Assembly (NCBI GenBank): GCA_030681195.1
Contig: JAUXXJ010000004.1
Location: 1-64,000, forward strand
Direction of reading: 5' to 3'
DNA: 64,000 bases
Source of the DNA: Rhodocyclaceae bacterium
Lineage (GTDB): Bacteria; Pseudomonadota; Gammaproteobacteria; Burkholderiales; Rhodocyclaceae
Shown here piece after piece: positions 6,863 through 14,977 of the stretch. Both the position numbers and the translations under genes were made by a program. The stretch's first letter is position 1. Every line of letters starts with the position of its first letter. The notes under the pieces are model-generated. The model was not told the origin of the DNA, searched no databases, and worked only from the letters and a program-made list of their open reading frames with translations.

Positions 6863-9800
6863 TACCCTTGGGGCGCTCACCTTTGGATTCGACATCGGCA
6901 TCGCCTCGGTCGGTTGGTGCGTACTCGGCGAAAATCGCATCGTCGCTCTTGGCGTGCGTTGCTTTGACAAGGCGGAAACCGCCAAGGAAGGCGAATCGCT
7001 TAACCTCGCGCGACGCACCGCGCGCCTGATGCGCCGCCGCCTGCGCCGACGGGCGTGGCGACTAACCAAGCTGGCGCGACTGCTCAAGCGCGAGGGCTTG
7101 ATCGCAAACGCCAGCCAGATGCACCAGCCATCCATTGCCTCGCCGTGGAAACTGCGCGTCGAGGGACTCGACCGACTTCTGACCAACGACGAATGGGCTC
7201 GTGTCATCTACCACTTGTGCAAACATCGTGGCTTCCACTGGATCAGCCGCGCCGAGGAAAAGAAAGCCGAAGGTGATAAGAAGGAAGGCGGCAAAGTCAA
7301 AAAGGGGCTTTCCGACACTCTGCGACGCATGAGTGAGAAGGGCTACCGCAGCGCCGCTGAAATGGTGCTGGCCGAATTCCCCGAAGCGCAACGCAACAAG
7401 CAGGGTGACTATGGCAAGGCGCTCTCCCGCGTTCTGTTGAACGATGAACTTGCCCTGCTGTTCCAGCACCAGCGCGAACTCGGCAACTCGCATGCTGGTG
7501 CCGAACTCGAAACCGCCATTCTCGGCAACGGCGACAACAAGAGCGGCCTGTTCTGGGAGCAGAAGCCGCCGCTTGCCGGCGCCGACCTGCTCAAGATGCT
7601 GGGCAAATGCACCTTTGAGAAAGAGGAATACCGCGCGCCCAAGGCCAGTTTCACCGCAGAGCGCCATGTCTGGCTTACCCGGCTCAACAACCTGCGCATC
7701 GTCGTCGACGGCACGACACGCGGGCTGAACGAGGAAGAGCGCCGCATCGCCCTGCCACTGCCCTACGGCTACGCGAATGCCAAACTCGATTACAAGCAAT
7801 TGCGCACCGCGTTGACCAAGGCAGGGCTGACCAACTTCAACTTTGCCGGCATTGCCGAAGACAAGGAAAAGGACACGCTCACAAAGCTACCCGCTTGGGA
7901 GGCCCTGAGCAAAGCGCTCAAGGGCAAGGGACTCGAAACCGAATGGCAAAGCATGGCCGGCGCAGCGACCGGCGGCGACCCGACACTGCTTGACGACATC
8001 GCTCGCGTGCTGTCCGTCTTCAAGGACGGCAACGAAGTCGACGCCGAACTGCGCAAGCTGCCCCTACCCGGCGGCGAGAAGATGATCGAGGCCCTGAGCG
8101 AAATCAGCTTCGACAAGTTCCACTCGCTCTCGCTCAAGGCCTTGCGCAAGATCGTGCCGCATATGGAAGCCGGCCTGCGCTACGACGAAGCCAGCTTGGC
8201 GGCGGGCTATCACCACAGCCAATTGCACGAAGCCGGCACAGGGGAACACAAGTATCTGCCGCCCTTCTACACCCGTCGCGACAAGGATGGCCGCATGGTG
8301 TTTGACGAAGAACTCGACGTACCGCGAAATCCGGTCGTGCTGCGCTCACTCAATCAGGCGCGCAAAGTGCTAAACGCCTTGGTGCGCACCTACGGCTCGC
8401 CGTCCGCCGTGCATATCGAAATGGCCCGCGATCTGTCCCGCCCGCTCGACGAGCGTAACAAGGTCAAGAAGGCGCAGGACGAATACCGCGAGCGCAACGA
8501 AAAGGACAAGGCCGCCTTCGCCGCCGAGCATGGCATCGCCGCCAAGAGCCGCGAGTTCGAGAAGTTCCAGCTTTACCGCGAGCAGCAGGGCACATGCGCC
8601 TATTCCCTCAAGCCGCTCGACTTGCATCGGGTGCTACACGACATCGGCTATGCCGAGGTCGACCACGCCCTGCCCTACTCCCGCAGCTACGACGACGGCA
8701 AGAACAACAAGGTGCTGGTACTCACCGAGGAAAATCGCAACAAGGGTAACCGCACGCCCTACGAATATCTGACCTCGTTCCCCGGTGGCGAGAACGGCGA
8801 ACGCTGGCGGACATTCGCCGCCTGGGTCGAATCGAACAAGAGCTACCGCCTCGCCAAGCGCCAACGCCTGCTACGAAAAGATTTCGGCGGTAAAGCCGCC
8901 GAGGAGTTCAAGGAGCGCAATCTCAACGACACCCGTTACATCTGCAAGTTCTTCAAGAACTACGTCGAACGCCATCTGCAACTAAAAGTCGGCGCTGGTG
9001 GGACGGCGGCAAAGCGTTGCGTGGTACTCAGCGGCCAGACCACCGCCTTCCTGCGCGCCCGTTGGGGCCTGCTCAAGGTGCGTAGCGCCAGCGACCGCCA
9101 CCACGCGCTCGACGCCGCCGTGGTCGCTGCATGCAGTCACAGCATGGTGAAACGCCTGGGCGACTACGCACGTACCAAGGAACTGGGGAAAGTACGTGAC
9201 GGCTTCCCTGACCCCGAAACCGGCGAGATTGTCGATCCGGCCATGTTCCAGCAGTTACACGCGCACTTCCCCGACCCGTGGCCGCATTTCCGTCAGGAAC
9301 TCGAAGCACGGCTTGGCATTGATAATGTTGCTGAACTGCGCGCGCAGTTGGAAATGTTCGGCACCTATCCGCACGAAACACTGGAAACCCTGCGCCCGCT
9401 GTTCGTCTCGCGCGCGCCGCAGCGACGCAACGGTGGCGCCGCGCACAAGGACACCATCTACGCCCAGCCCGAACGACTCAAGGAACAGGGCGGCGTCACG
9501 CAGAAGGTGCCGCTCGCCAGCCTGAAGCTGACGGACATCGACAAACTGATCGACCCGCACCGCAACCAGAAGCTCTACGCCGCTATCCGCGCCCGTCTGG
9601 AAGCGCACAGTGGCAGGGGAGACAAAGCATTCCCCGCCGACAACCCGTTGCGCAAACCCGACCGCGACGGCAACCCGACCGGCCCCGTCGTACGCACTGT
9701 CACGATGGTCATCGACAAGCTCTCCGGTATTCCGATTCGCGGTGGCATCGCCAAGAACGACGCCATGCTGCGCGTCGATGTTTTCCGCCACAAGAAGGAC

Positions 9801-10178
9801 GGCAAGTTCCATCTGGTGCCGGTGTATGTACACCATGCTGTGGCGCAGGAATTGCCGAATCAGGTGATTGTGGCCCATAAGGATGAGAACGAATGGCCCA
9901 CAATTGACGAACACTTTGAATTCTCCTTCTCCTTGTACCCAAATGATCTTGCCCGCGTGACATTAAAGGGCGAAACACACTTCGGGTATTACGCTGGCTG
10001 TGATCGCAATGCTGGTGCCATTAACCTGTGGGCACATGACAGAAACCTGCGGACTGGCAAGGACGGTCTTATTCGCGGAATAGGCGTAAAGACCGCAATC
10101 GCCGTCGAGAAATTCCACGTCGACACCCTCGGCAACATCTACCCCGCGCCGCCGGAGCAGCGCCGTGGTCTGGCGTAG
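6852..10178 (+). CDS. cas9: CRISPR-associated endonuclease Cas9, type II-C
   Basis: RNA-guided DNA endonuclease of 1108 residues, close to the compact Neisseria-type Cas9 length. RuvC-I is FGFDIGIASVGW with catalytic D14; an arginine-rich bridge helix follows (residues about 50-75, RRTARLMRRRLRRRAWR); RuvC-II is VHIEMARDLSR with E523; HNH is EVDHALPYSR with H605 and the N-K-G-N segment downstream; RuvC-III is HHALDAAVVA with D754. All nuclease residues are present. ATG 6852 is chosen over 6837 because GGGAGG sits five bases before it. cas1 overlaps its end by 14 bases. Residues 712-719 (KVGAGGTA), between HNH and RuvC-III, are encoded by a copy of the dispersed repeat. Confidence 0.96.
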   Translation: MEGNTLGALTFGFDIGIASVGWCVLGENRIVALGVRCFDKAETAKEGESLNLARRTARLMRRRLRRRAWRLTKLARLLKREGLIANASQMHQPSIASPWKLRVEGLDRLLTNDEWARVIYHLCKHRGFHWISRAEEKKAEGDKKEGGKVKKGLSDTLRRMSEKGYRSAAEMVLAEFPEAQRNKQGDYGKALSRVLLNDELALLFQHQRELGNSHAGAELETAILGNGDNKSGLFWEQKPPLAGADLLKMLGKCTFEKEEYRAPKASFTAERHVWLTRLNNLRIVVDGTTRGLNEEERRIALPLPYGYANAKLDYKQLRTALTKAGLTNFNFAGIAEDKEKDTLTKLPAWEALSKALKGKGLETEWQSMAGAATGGDPTLLDDIARVLSVFKDGNEVDAELRKLPLPGGEKMIEALSEISFDKFHSLSLKALRKIVPHMEAGLRYDEASLAAGYHHSQLHEAGTGEHKYLPPFYTRRDKDGRMVFDEELDVPRNPVVLRSLNQARKVLNALVRTYGSPSAVHIEMARDLSRPLDERNKVKKAQDEYRERNEKDKAAFAAEHGIAAKSREFEKFQLYREQQGTCAYSLKPLDLHRVLHDIGYAEVDHALPYSRSYDDGKNNKVLVLTEENRNKGNRTPYEYLTSFPGGENGERWRTFAAWVESNKSYRLAKRQRLLRKDFGGKAAEEFKERNLNDTRYICKFFKNYVERHLQLKVGAGGTAAKRCVVLSGQTTAFLRARWGLLKVRSASDRHHALDAAVVAACSHSMVKRLGDYARTKELGKVRDGFPDPETGEIVDPAMFQQLHAHFPDPWPHFRQELEARLGIDNVAELRAQLEMFGTYPHETLETLRPLFVSRAPQRRNGGAAHKDTIYAQPERLKEQGGVTQKVPLASLKLTDIDKLIDPHRNQKLYAAIRARLEAHSGRGDKAFPADNPLRKPDRDGNPTGPVVRTVTMVIDKLSGIPIRGGIAKNDAMLRVDVFRHKKDGKFHLVPVYVHHAVAQELPNQVIVAHKDENEWPTIDEHFEFSFSLYPNDLARVTLKGETHFGYYAGCDRNAGAINLWAHDRNLRTGKDGLIRGIGVKTAIAVEKFHVDTLGNIYPAPPEQRRGLA
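8984..9008 (+). repeat. Dispersed 25-bp repeat inside cas9
   Basis: 23 of 25 bases match the consensus. It is read in frame as KVGAGGTA in the segment linking HNH to RuvC-III. Confidence 0.78.
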
Positions 10179-11067
10179 CGTAATGATCTCCCGCCCCGCC
10201 AAGTTGCGGCGGGAGCATTTCTCCCTGGCCATTGAGCAGGAGGAAACCGCCTTCGTGCCTTTCGAGGACATCGCCGTCATCGTCCTCAACCACCGCGAAA
10301 TTACCCTCACCCATCCGGTACTCTCGGCCTGCGCCGAATACGGCATCGGCCTATACGCCACTGGCAGCAACCATCAACCGGCGGGCGTGTTCCTACCCTT
10401 CCTGCCGCACTCGCGCACCACGCGCATGATGCGCAAGCAACTCGGCGTCGCGAAGCCGGCGGCCAAGCAGGCGTGGGCGAGCATCGTCCGCCGCAAGATC
10501 GAAAACCAAGCCGCCTGCCTGCGCTTGGGTGGGAAGAAAGGCGTGGATCGCCTCGAATCCTATGCGCGCCGCGTGCGTTCAGGCGACCCGGACAATCTTG
10601 AAGCGCAAGCCGCCGCCTTCTATTTCGCACAGCTTTATGGCCGAGATTTCACCCGCGCCGAAGATCGCTGGACGAACGCCGCTCTCGACTACGGCTACGC
10701 CGTGCTGCGCGGCGCCATCGCGCGCGGACTCGTCGCGCACGGGCTACACCCGACCGTCGGCCTGTTCCACGATAGCGAACAGAACGCCTTCAACCTTGCC
10801 GACGATCTGATCGAGCCCTTCCGCCCGTTGGTCGACCTGCATGTCTTCAAGCATGCGGCCATGACGGAAGGCGATCTGATTCCGGCCGACAAGCAGGCGC
10901 TAGTGGCCCTGCTCAACGTGGATGTCGGCATGCCGCAGGGGAAAATGTCGGTACTCTCAGCCATCGAGTACGCCGTGGAAAGCCTGGTACGGGTCTACGA
11001 GGAGGATGCGAAGGAACTTGATCTGCCCATCTTGATCGGCTTGCAGCCGCACCGGCTGGAGTATTGA
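10165..11067 (+). CDS. cas1: CRISPR-associated endonuclease Cas1, type II-C
   Basis: Integrase subunit of the spacer-acquisition complex, 300 residues, usual for type II Cas1. The GTG at 10165 is chosen because it gives MVWRSVMI, matching the TWRS opening of Neisseria Cas1; an ATG at 10183 would lose it. PFEDIAVIVLNHREITLTHPVLSACAEYG is the N-terminal beta-domain signature. The catalytic region is GLHPTVGLFHDSEQNAFNLADDLIEPFRP, containing the conserved histidine and acidic residues. The gene overlaps cas9 by 14 bases and is followed by cas2, so the three form one operon. Confidence 0.95.
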   Translation: MVWRSVMISRPAKLRREHFSLAIEQEETAFVPFEDIAVIVLNHREITLTHPVLSACAEYGIGLYATGSNHQPAGVFLPFLPHSRTTRMMRKQLGVAKPAAKQAWASIVRRKIENQAACLRLGGKKGVDRLESYARRVRSGDPDNLEAQAAAFYFAQLYGRDFTRAEDRWTNAALDYGYAVLRGAIARGLVAHGLHPTVGLFHDSEQNAFNLADDLIEPFRPLVDLHVFKHAAMTEGDLIPADKQALVALLNVDVGMPQGKMSVLSAIEYAVESLVRVYEEDAKELDLPILIGLQPHRLEY

Positions 11068-11091
11068 GTGGGCGTAGAGACGAGGCGATAT

Positions 11092-11400
11092 ATGCGCTTG
11101 CTCGTCTTTTTCGATCTGCCGATGGTCACCAAGGCCGAGAAACGCGCCTATGTGCAATTTCGCAAATTCCTGCTCAACGACGGCTACGACATGATCCAGT
11201 GGTCGGTCTATGGCCGCATTCTGAACGGCATTGATGCCGAGAAAAAACATCTGGTGCGGCTGTCCGACCACTTGCCGCCTGAAGGATCGGTGCGCTCCAT
11301 GACCGTCACCGAGAAGCAGTATGCTGGTATGCGCCTCTTGGTCGGCATGCCGCTGTTTCAGGAAAAAAAGGTCGCAGCCTCCCAAATGCTGCTGTTCTGA
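11092..11400 (+). CDS. cas2: CRISPR-associated endoribonuclease Cas2
   Basis: Structural partner of Cas1 in spacer integration, 102 residues. The ferredoxin-fold start MRLLVFFDLP has the conserved aspartate after the first strand, and VQFRKFLLNDGYDMIQWSVYGRI is typical. ATG 11092 is preferred over a GTG at 11068 because it begins directly at the first beta strand and has GAGG upstream. No csn2 or cas4 follows, which together with Cas9 size makes the locus type II-C. Its stop is 11 bases from the terminator that closes the array transcript from the other side. Confidence 0.93.
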   Translation: MRLLVFFDLPMVTKAEKRAYVQFRKFLLNDGYDMIQWSVYGRILNGIDAEKKHLVRLSDHLPPEGSVRSMTVTEKQYAGMRLLVGMPLFQEKKVAASQMLLF

Positions 11401-11410
11401 TCTGAGTTTG

Positions 11411-11450
11411 AAAAAGAAAAATCCCCGCCCGGCCAAGGCCAGGTGGGGAT
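11411..11450 (-). terminator. Intrinsic terminator for the leftward crRNA transcript
   Basis: A long stem (ATCCCC...GGGGAT, 14 bases per arm with two mismatches, 11421-11450) is followed on the minus strand by TTTTCTTTTT (11411-11420). It lies just beyond the first repeat, where leftward transcription of the array would leave it. Confidence 0.7.
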
Positions 11451-11463
11451 TGAAGTACAGCCA

Positions 11464-12371
11464 GATTGTAGCTATCCGGGGTGAGAGAGGGAGCTACAAC
11501 CGAAGCTGTAGGCGGCATCTGAGGTCTGGCGATTGTAGCTATCCGGGGTGAGAGAGGGAGCTACAACCCTTGGTGCTGCGGTGGTTCGGGTCGATGGGAT
11601 TGTAGCTATCCGGGGTGAGAGAGGGAGCTACAACGCAACTCTCAGATGCCTTCTCCGGCATCATGATTGTAGCTATCCGGGGTGAGAGAGGGAGCTACAA
11701 CAGAAAGTTGCTGCTGGCGCGGCGGTGATTCGATTGTAGCTATCCGGGGTGAGAGAGGGAGCTACATCCACCCGGCGAGCCACCTTGCTTTTCTCTACGA
11801 TTGTAGCTATCCGGGGTGAGAGAGGGAGCTACAACAAGCACGTCTTTCTTGTTCTTCTTCGACAGGATTGTAGCTATCCGGGGTGAGAGAGGGAGCTACA
11901 ACACCAACAGGCCCACCCATTTTCCAGTCGTGGATTGTAGCTATCCGGGGTGAGAGAGGGAGCTACAACACGTGTGGCGCTCGAAGTACAAGCACTATGG
12001 ATTGTAGCTATCCGGGGTGAGAGAGGGAGCTACAACCGGATCTGTGCGCGGCATCGTCGCCTCAAAGATTGTAGCTATCCGGGGTGAGAGAGGGAGCTAC
12101 AACTATCGAACACGGGGTCTTCTTCCTCCTCCAGATTGTAGCTATCCGGGGTGAGAGAGGGAGCTACAACTGGGTTTTATGGGTTCAGTGATGACCAGAA
12201 GATTGTAGCTATCCGGGGTGAGAGAGGGAGCTACAACTGGTGAGTCGAAGCTACTCAAGACCGAATCGATTGTAGCTATCCGGGGTGAGAGAGGGAGCTA
12301 CAACCATGAACCTGGGCGACATGGTTCAGATCGTGATTGTAGCTATCCGGGGTGAGAGAGGGAGCTACAAC
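11464..12371 (-). CRISPR. Type II-C CRISPR array, 14 repeats and 13 spacers
   Basis: Repeats of 37 bases begin every 67 bases, from 11464 to 12335, with 30-base spacers. On the plus strand each starts GATTGTAGC and ends GGGAGCTACAAC. On the minus strand the repeat starts GTTGTAGCTCCC and ends GCTACAATC, close to the Neisseria type II-C repeat, so crRNAs are read leftward with the spacer 5' of the repeat. All copies are identical except the fifth (11732-11768), which ends CTACATC. The minus-strand 3' end of each repeat contains TACAAT, the position of the per-repeat -10 box known in Neisseria, but the TG of the extended element is AG here. No spacer has an obvious match inside this window. Confidence 0.97.
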
Positions 12372-12421
12372 GATTGCTGGGCAGCCGCAGGGGCTACCCA
12401 GCAATCGTGCCGCTTCGCGGC
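12371..12421. other. Two hairpins flanking the array's leader-side end
   Basis: A near-perfect 16-base-pair inverted repeat (arms starting CGATTGCTGGG and ending CCCAGCAATCG, loop GCAG, 12371-12407) begins on the last base of the final repeat. A second stem, GCCGC-TTC-GCGGC (12409-12421), follows, with GTCTTT next to it on the plus strand. They could end rightward transcription from the cas operon, or be structured leader RNA when read leftward. Confidence 0.55.
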
Positions 12422-12440
12422 CGTCTTTAATGAGGCAAAG

Positions 12441-12465
12441 CGCCGTCCCACCAGCGCCGACATTT
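12441..12465 (-). repeat. Dispersed 25-bp repeat between the array and vapB
   Basis: About 22 of 25 bases match the consensus in reverse orientation. Intergenic. Confidence 0.72.
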
Positions 12466-12496
12466 TCTGGACTACCTACCGACAGGCGCGATATAA

Positions 12497-12509
12497 ATCA
12501 ACAGTTGAT
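12497..12509. promoter_or_regulatory. Palindrome upstream of the VapB-like gene, candidate operator
   Basis: ATCAAC-A-GTTGAT is a perfect 6+1+6 palindrome 34 bases before the antitoxin ATG, in an A/T-rich patch. Antitoxins of this type usually bind such palindromes to repress their own operon. Confidence 0.4.
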
Positions 12510-12543
12510 ACTATTTTTGATGCGCGAAAGGGATAACAACGCT

Positions 12544-12747
12544 ATGCGCACGACGCTAACACTGGATGATGACTTGCTCTCCAAAGCCCAGGTCTTGACT
12601 GGTATAGAGAAGAAAGCCGCCCTGATCCGCGAAGCCCTGCTGGCTCTGATCCAGCGTGAAAGTGCCAAGCGTTTGGCCCTACTCGGCGGCTCAGAGCCGC
12701 AACTGAAGGATGTACCGAGACGGCTGACAGAGACAGCCGCACCCTGA
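12544..12747 (+). CDS. VapB-like type II antitoxin without a toxin gene
   Basis: A 67-residue protein beginning MRTTLTLDDDLLSKAQVLTGIEKKAALIREALLALI, the ribbon-helix-helix DNA-binding start of the VapB (DUF2191) family; the C-terminal 30 residues would bind a toxin. The ATG at 12544 is the family-typical start; the open frame upstream reads back into the array and is not considered coding. No PIN-domain VapC follows: only 65 bases separate its stop from the end of the convergent gene, so this is an orphan or a remnant. The ribosome-binding site is weak. Confidence 0.7.
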   Translation: MRTTLTLDDDLLSKAQVLTGIEKKAALIREALLALIQRESAKRLALLGGSEPQLKDVPRRLTETAAP

Positions 12748-12812
12748 GCAAACGCTACGCCGTTCGCAATTGCCGAAGTCAGGCACTCGCATTCGATGTT
12801 GTGGCATGCCTG

Positions 12813-13169
12813 CTATTCCGCGTGAACCGTCAAGGCATCGCGAGAAATCTCGACGAATTTTCCGTTTTCCAGCGCGTCGAGAATGGCTATGCGGTGGGTG
12901 CGCAGGAGGTTCTCCAGTTCCGCATTGCCGATGTTGCCGGTTGAAATCAGCAGCAATTTATCGGGTCGCGCATGAACGAGATAGGACTGCACAAAATCGT
13001 CGTCCTTGGTTACGACGATCCGGTTTTCTCGCGCGGCAATATCGAGGATGACCGAATCGGGTGTGCGATTGCCCAGCGGCAAATCCAGCGTGTGTTTTAC
13101 GTCATATCCGACCTCGCGCAGCCATGCGCATAGTCTGCGCGGTAGCTGCGCATCGACCAGAAATTTCAT
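12813..13169 (-). CDS. DUF5615 PIN-like protein, probable toxin
   Basis: A 118-residue protein with a PIN-like fold signature: MKFLVDAQLPRRLCAWLREVGYDV at the start (D6 as first acidic residue), then LDIAARENRIVVTKDDDFVQSY with an acidic triplet, and a C-terminal DAL/VEIS. This matches the DUF5615 (Mut7-C-like) family, usually paired with a DUF433 protein and regarded as a toxin-antitoxin or RNA-processing module. Its ATG overlaps the stop of the DUF433 gene by four bases, so the pair is coupled. Cleavage target unknown. Confidence 0.75.
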   Translation of the reverse strand: MKFLVDAQLPRRLCAWLREVGYDVKHTLDLPLGNRTPDSVILDIAARENRIVVTKDDDFVQSYLVHARPDKLLLISTGNIGNAELENLLRTHRIAILDALENGKFVEISRDALTVHAE

Positions 13170-13396
13170 GCAGCCAGACGATCCATACGCTTGACATGCG
13201 TCAGGCGCGCGGCATAAGTCAGAGCAGCGAGGATATCCTCGCGCTCAAGGTCTTCGTAATCCGCCAGAATCTGTTCCGTGCTCATCCCGCCTGCCAGCAG
13301 CTCAAGCAGTGTTTCCACCGGGTAGCGCATACCCCGAATACAGGGCTTGCCATGACAGATATCGGGATCAAGGGTAATGCGATCAGACATGCTCAT
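13166..13396 (-). CDS. DUF433 protein, probable antitoxin
   Basis: A 76-residue protein with the DUF433 pattern: ITLDPDICHGKPCIRGMRYPVETLLELLAGGMSTEQILADYEDLEREDILAALTYAAR. This is a winged-helix-like fold found next to DUF5615 PIN-like proteins. AAAGGAG lies six bases before the first ATG, favouring 13396 over the ATG two codons later. It is the first gene of the pair, the normal antitoxin-first order. Confidence 0.75.
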   Translation of the reverse strand: MSMSDRITLDPDICHGKPCIRGMRYPVETLLELLAGGMSTEQILADYEDLEREDILAALTYAARLTHVKRMDRLAA

Positions 13397-13459
13397 CGGG
13401 AACTCCTTTCATTACTTTGGGCAGTGTAAGCCTGCACAGCCGTTTCGCAAAAATCGCCG

Positions 13460-14839
13460 TTACCCCCGCCGCCAGGTCGTCCCGCCGGGGCCATCTTCCA
13501 GCACGATACCGGCGGCCTTGAGTTCATCGCGAATCCGGTCGGATTCGGCAAAGTTGCGGACTTTTTTTGCCGTGTTGCGAGCGCCGACTTTTGCGTCGAT
13601 CTCTGCCGCGCTCAGGCCATCCGCCGCATCCGGCGCTGCCTGAAGGAATTCGACGGGATCGCGCTGTAGCAGGCCCAGCACCCCGGCAAGGCCCTTGAGT
13701 TGGGTCGCCAGTTTGGCATCCTTCGTGCGGTTCAGTTCGGCGGCGATGTCGAACAAAACCGCCAGCGCTTCCGGCGTGGCGAAATCATCATCCATTGCTT
13801 CGCGGAAATGGCAGGCGTAGCCTTCGTCCCAGTCGACTTTCGCCTCGACCTCAAACCCCTTCAAGGCGGTGTATAGGCGCGTCAGGGCGGCACGTGCATC
13901 GTCGAGGTGGCCGTCCGAGTAGTTCAAGGGGCTGCGATAGTGGGCGCGCAGGATGAAGAAGCGCACGACTTCGGGATCGAATTTCTTGAGGATGTCGCGA
14001 ATGGTGAAGAAGTTGCCCAAGGACTTGGACATCTTTTCGTCATCGACGCGCACAAAGCCGTTGTGCATCCAGTAGTTAACGAAGGTTTTGCCGTGTGCGC
14101 CCTCGCTCTGGGCGATTTCATTTTCGTGGTGGGGAAATTGCAAGTCCTGGCCGCCGCCGTGGATGTCGAAATGGTCGCCCAGCAACTGCGAACTCATCGC
14201 CGAACACTCGATGTGCCAGCCGGGCCGCCCGGTTCCCCAGGCGGAGTCCCACTTCACTTCGGCCGACTCTTCGGTCTTGGCATGTTTCCAGAGCACGAAG
14301 TCGAGCGGGTCCTGCTTGCCGGCATCGACATCGACGCGCTCACCGGCGCGCAGGTCTTCGAGCGACTTGCCCGAGAGCTTGCCGTAGCCGGAAAACTTGC
14401 GCACCGAATAGCAGACATCGCGGTTGGCCGCCTGATAGGCATAACCGTTCTTTTCCAGCTTGCCGATCAGGTCGAGCATCTGCGGCACAAATTCGGTGGC
14501 ACGCGGCTCGTGATCGGGGCGCAACACGCCGAGCGCATCGGCGTCTTCGTGCATGGCGGCGATGAAACGATCGGTGAGCACGCGGATGGTTTCACCGTTT
14601 TCAGCGGCACGTTTGATGATTTTGTCGTCAATATCGGTGATGTTGCGCACATAGGTGACCTGATAGCCACTGGCCCGCAGCCAGCGGGTGACCATGTCGA
14701 AAACGACCATGACCCGCCCGTGGCCGAGGTGACAGAGGTCGTAGACGGTCATGCCGCAAACGTAGAGCCGAACCTTGCCGGGTTCGATGGAAACGAAATC
14801 CTGGGTCGCGCGGGCGAGGGAATTGTAGATTTTGAGCAT
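13460..14839 (-). CDS. cysS: Cysteinyl-tRNA synthetase
   Basis: Charges tRNA-Cys with cysteine. The 459-residue length is normal. The class I signature appears as CHLGHGR (HIGH) and KMSKSLG (KMSKS); YVCGMTVYD holds the first zinc-binding cysteine, and ECSAMS with the nearby [20 protein letters not shown] holds the others and the substrate pocket. The open frame runs 41 codons further, but MLKIYNSL at 14839 is the family start. Near the C-terminus, [11 protein letters not shown] is encoded by a degenerate repeat copy without a length change from what I recall of other CysS proteins. Confidence 0.96.
   Translation of the reverse strand: MLKIYNSLARATQDFVSIEPGKVRLYVCGMTVYDLCHLGHGRVMVVFDMVTRWLRASGYQVTYVRNITDIDDKIIKRAAENGETIRVLTDRFIAAMHEDADALGVLRPDHEPRATEFVPQMLDLIGKLEKNGYAYQAANRDVCYSVRKFSGYGKLSGKSLEDLRAGERVDVDAGKQDPLDFVLWKHAKTEESAEVKWDSAWGTGRPGWHIECSAMSSQLLGDHFDIHGGGQDLQFPHHENEIAQSEGAHGKTFVNYWMHNGFVRVDDEKMSKSLGNFFTIRDILKKFDPEVVRFFILRAHYRSPLNYSDGHLDDARAALTRLYTALKGFEVEAKVDWDEGYACHFREAMDDDFATPEALAVLFDIAAELNRTKDAKLATQLKGLAGVLGLLQRDPVEFLQAAPDAADGLSAAEIDAKVGARNTAKKVRNFAESDRIRDELKAAGIVLEDGPGGTTWRRG
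13568..13592 (-). repeat. Degenerate dispersed repeat in cysS
   Basis: 21 of 25 bases match the consensus, four mismatches in the middle. In the cysS frame it reads KVGARNTA. Confidence 0.4.
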
Positions 14840-14977
14840 GGGCAGGGAGGTGGCCGGCCACCCCGAAAAAGGGATGAAAAACCATTGTGATAGGGGCTTT
14901 ACAAGCCGCTCGGGCACAAGGTCTGGCGGCGCTTCTTTGTTAGAATAACACGACGTTTCCATCAGTCTGGATCAGCA

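Noticed and set aside
12352..12543. An upstream extension of the VapB-like protein reading through the last CRISPR repeat and a dispersed repeat
   Set aside because: The extension is made of repeat sequence, and MRTTLTL at 12544 is the family's normal start.
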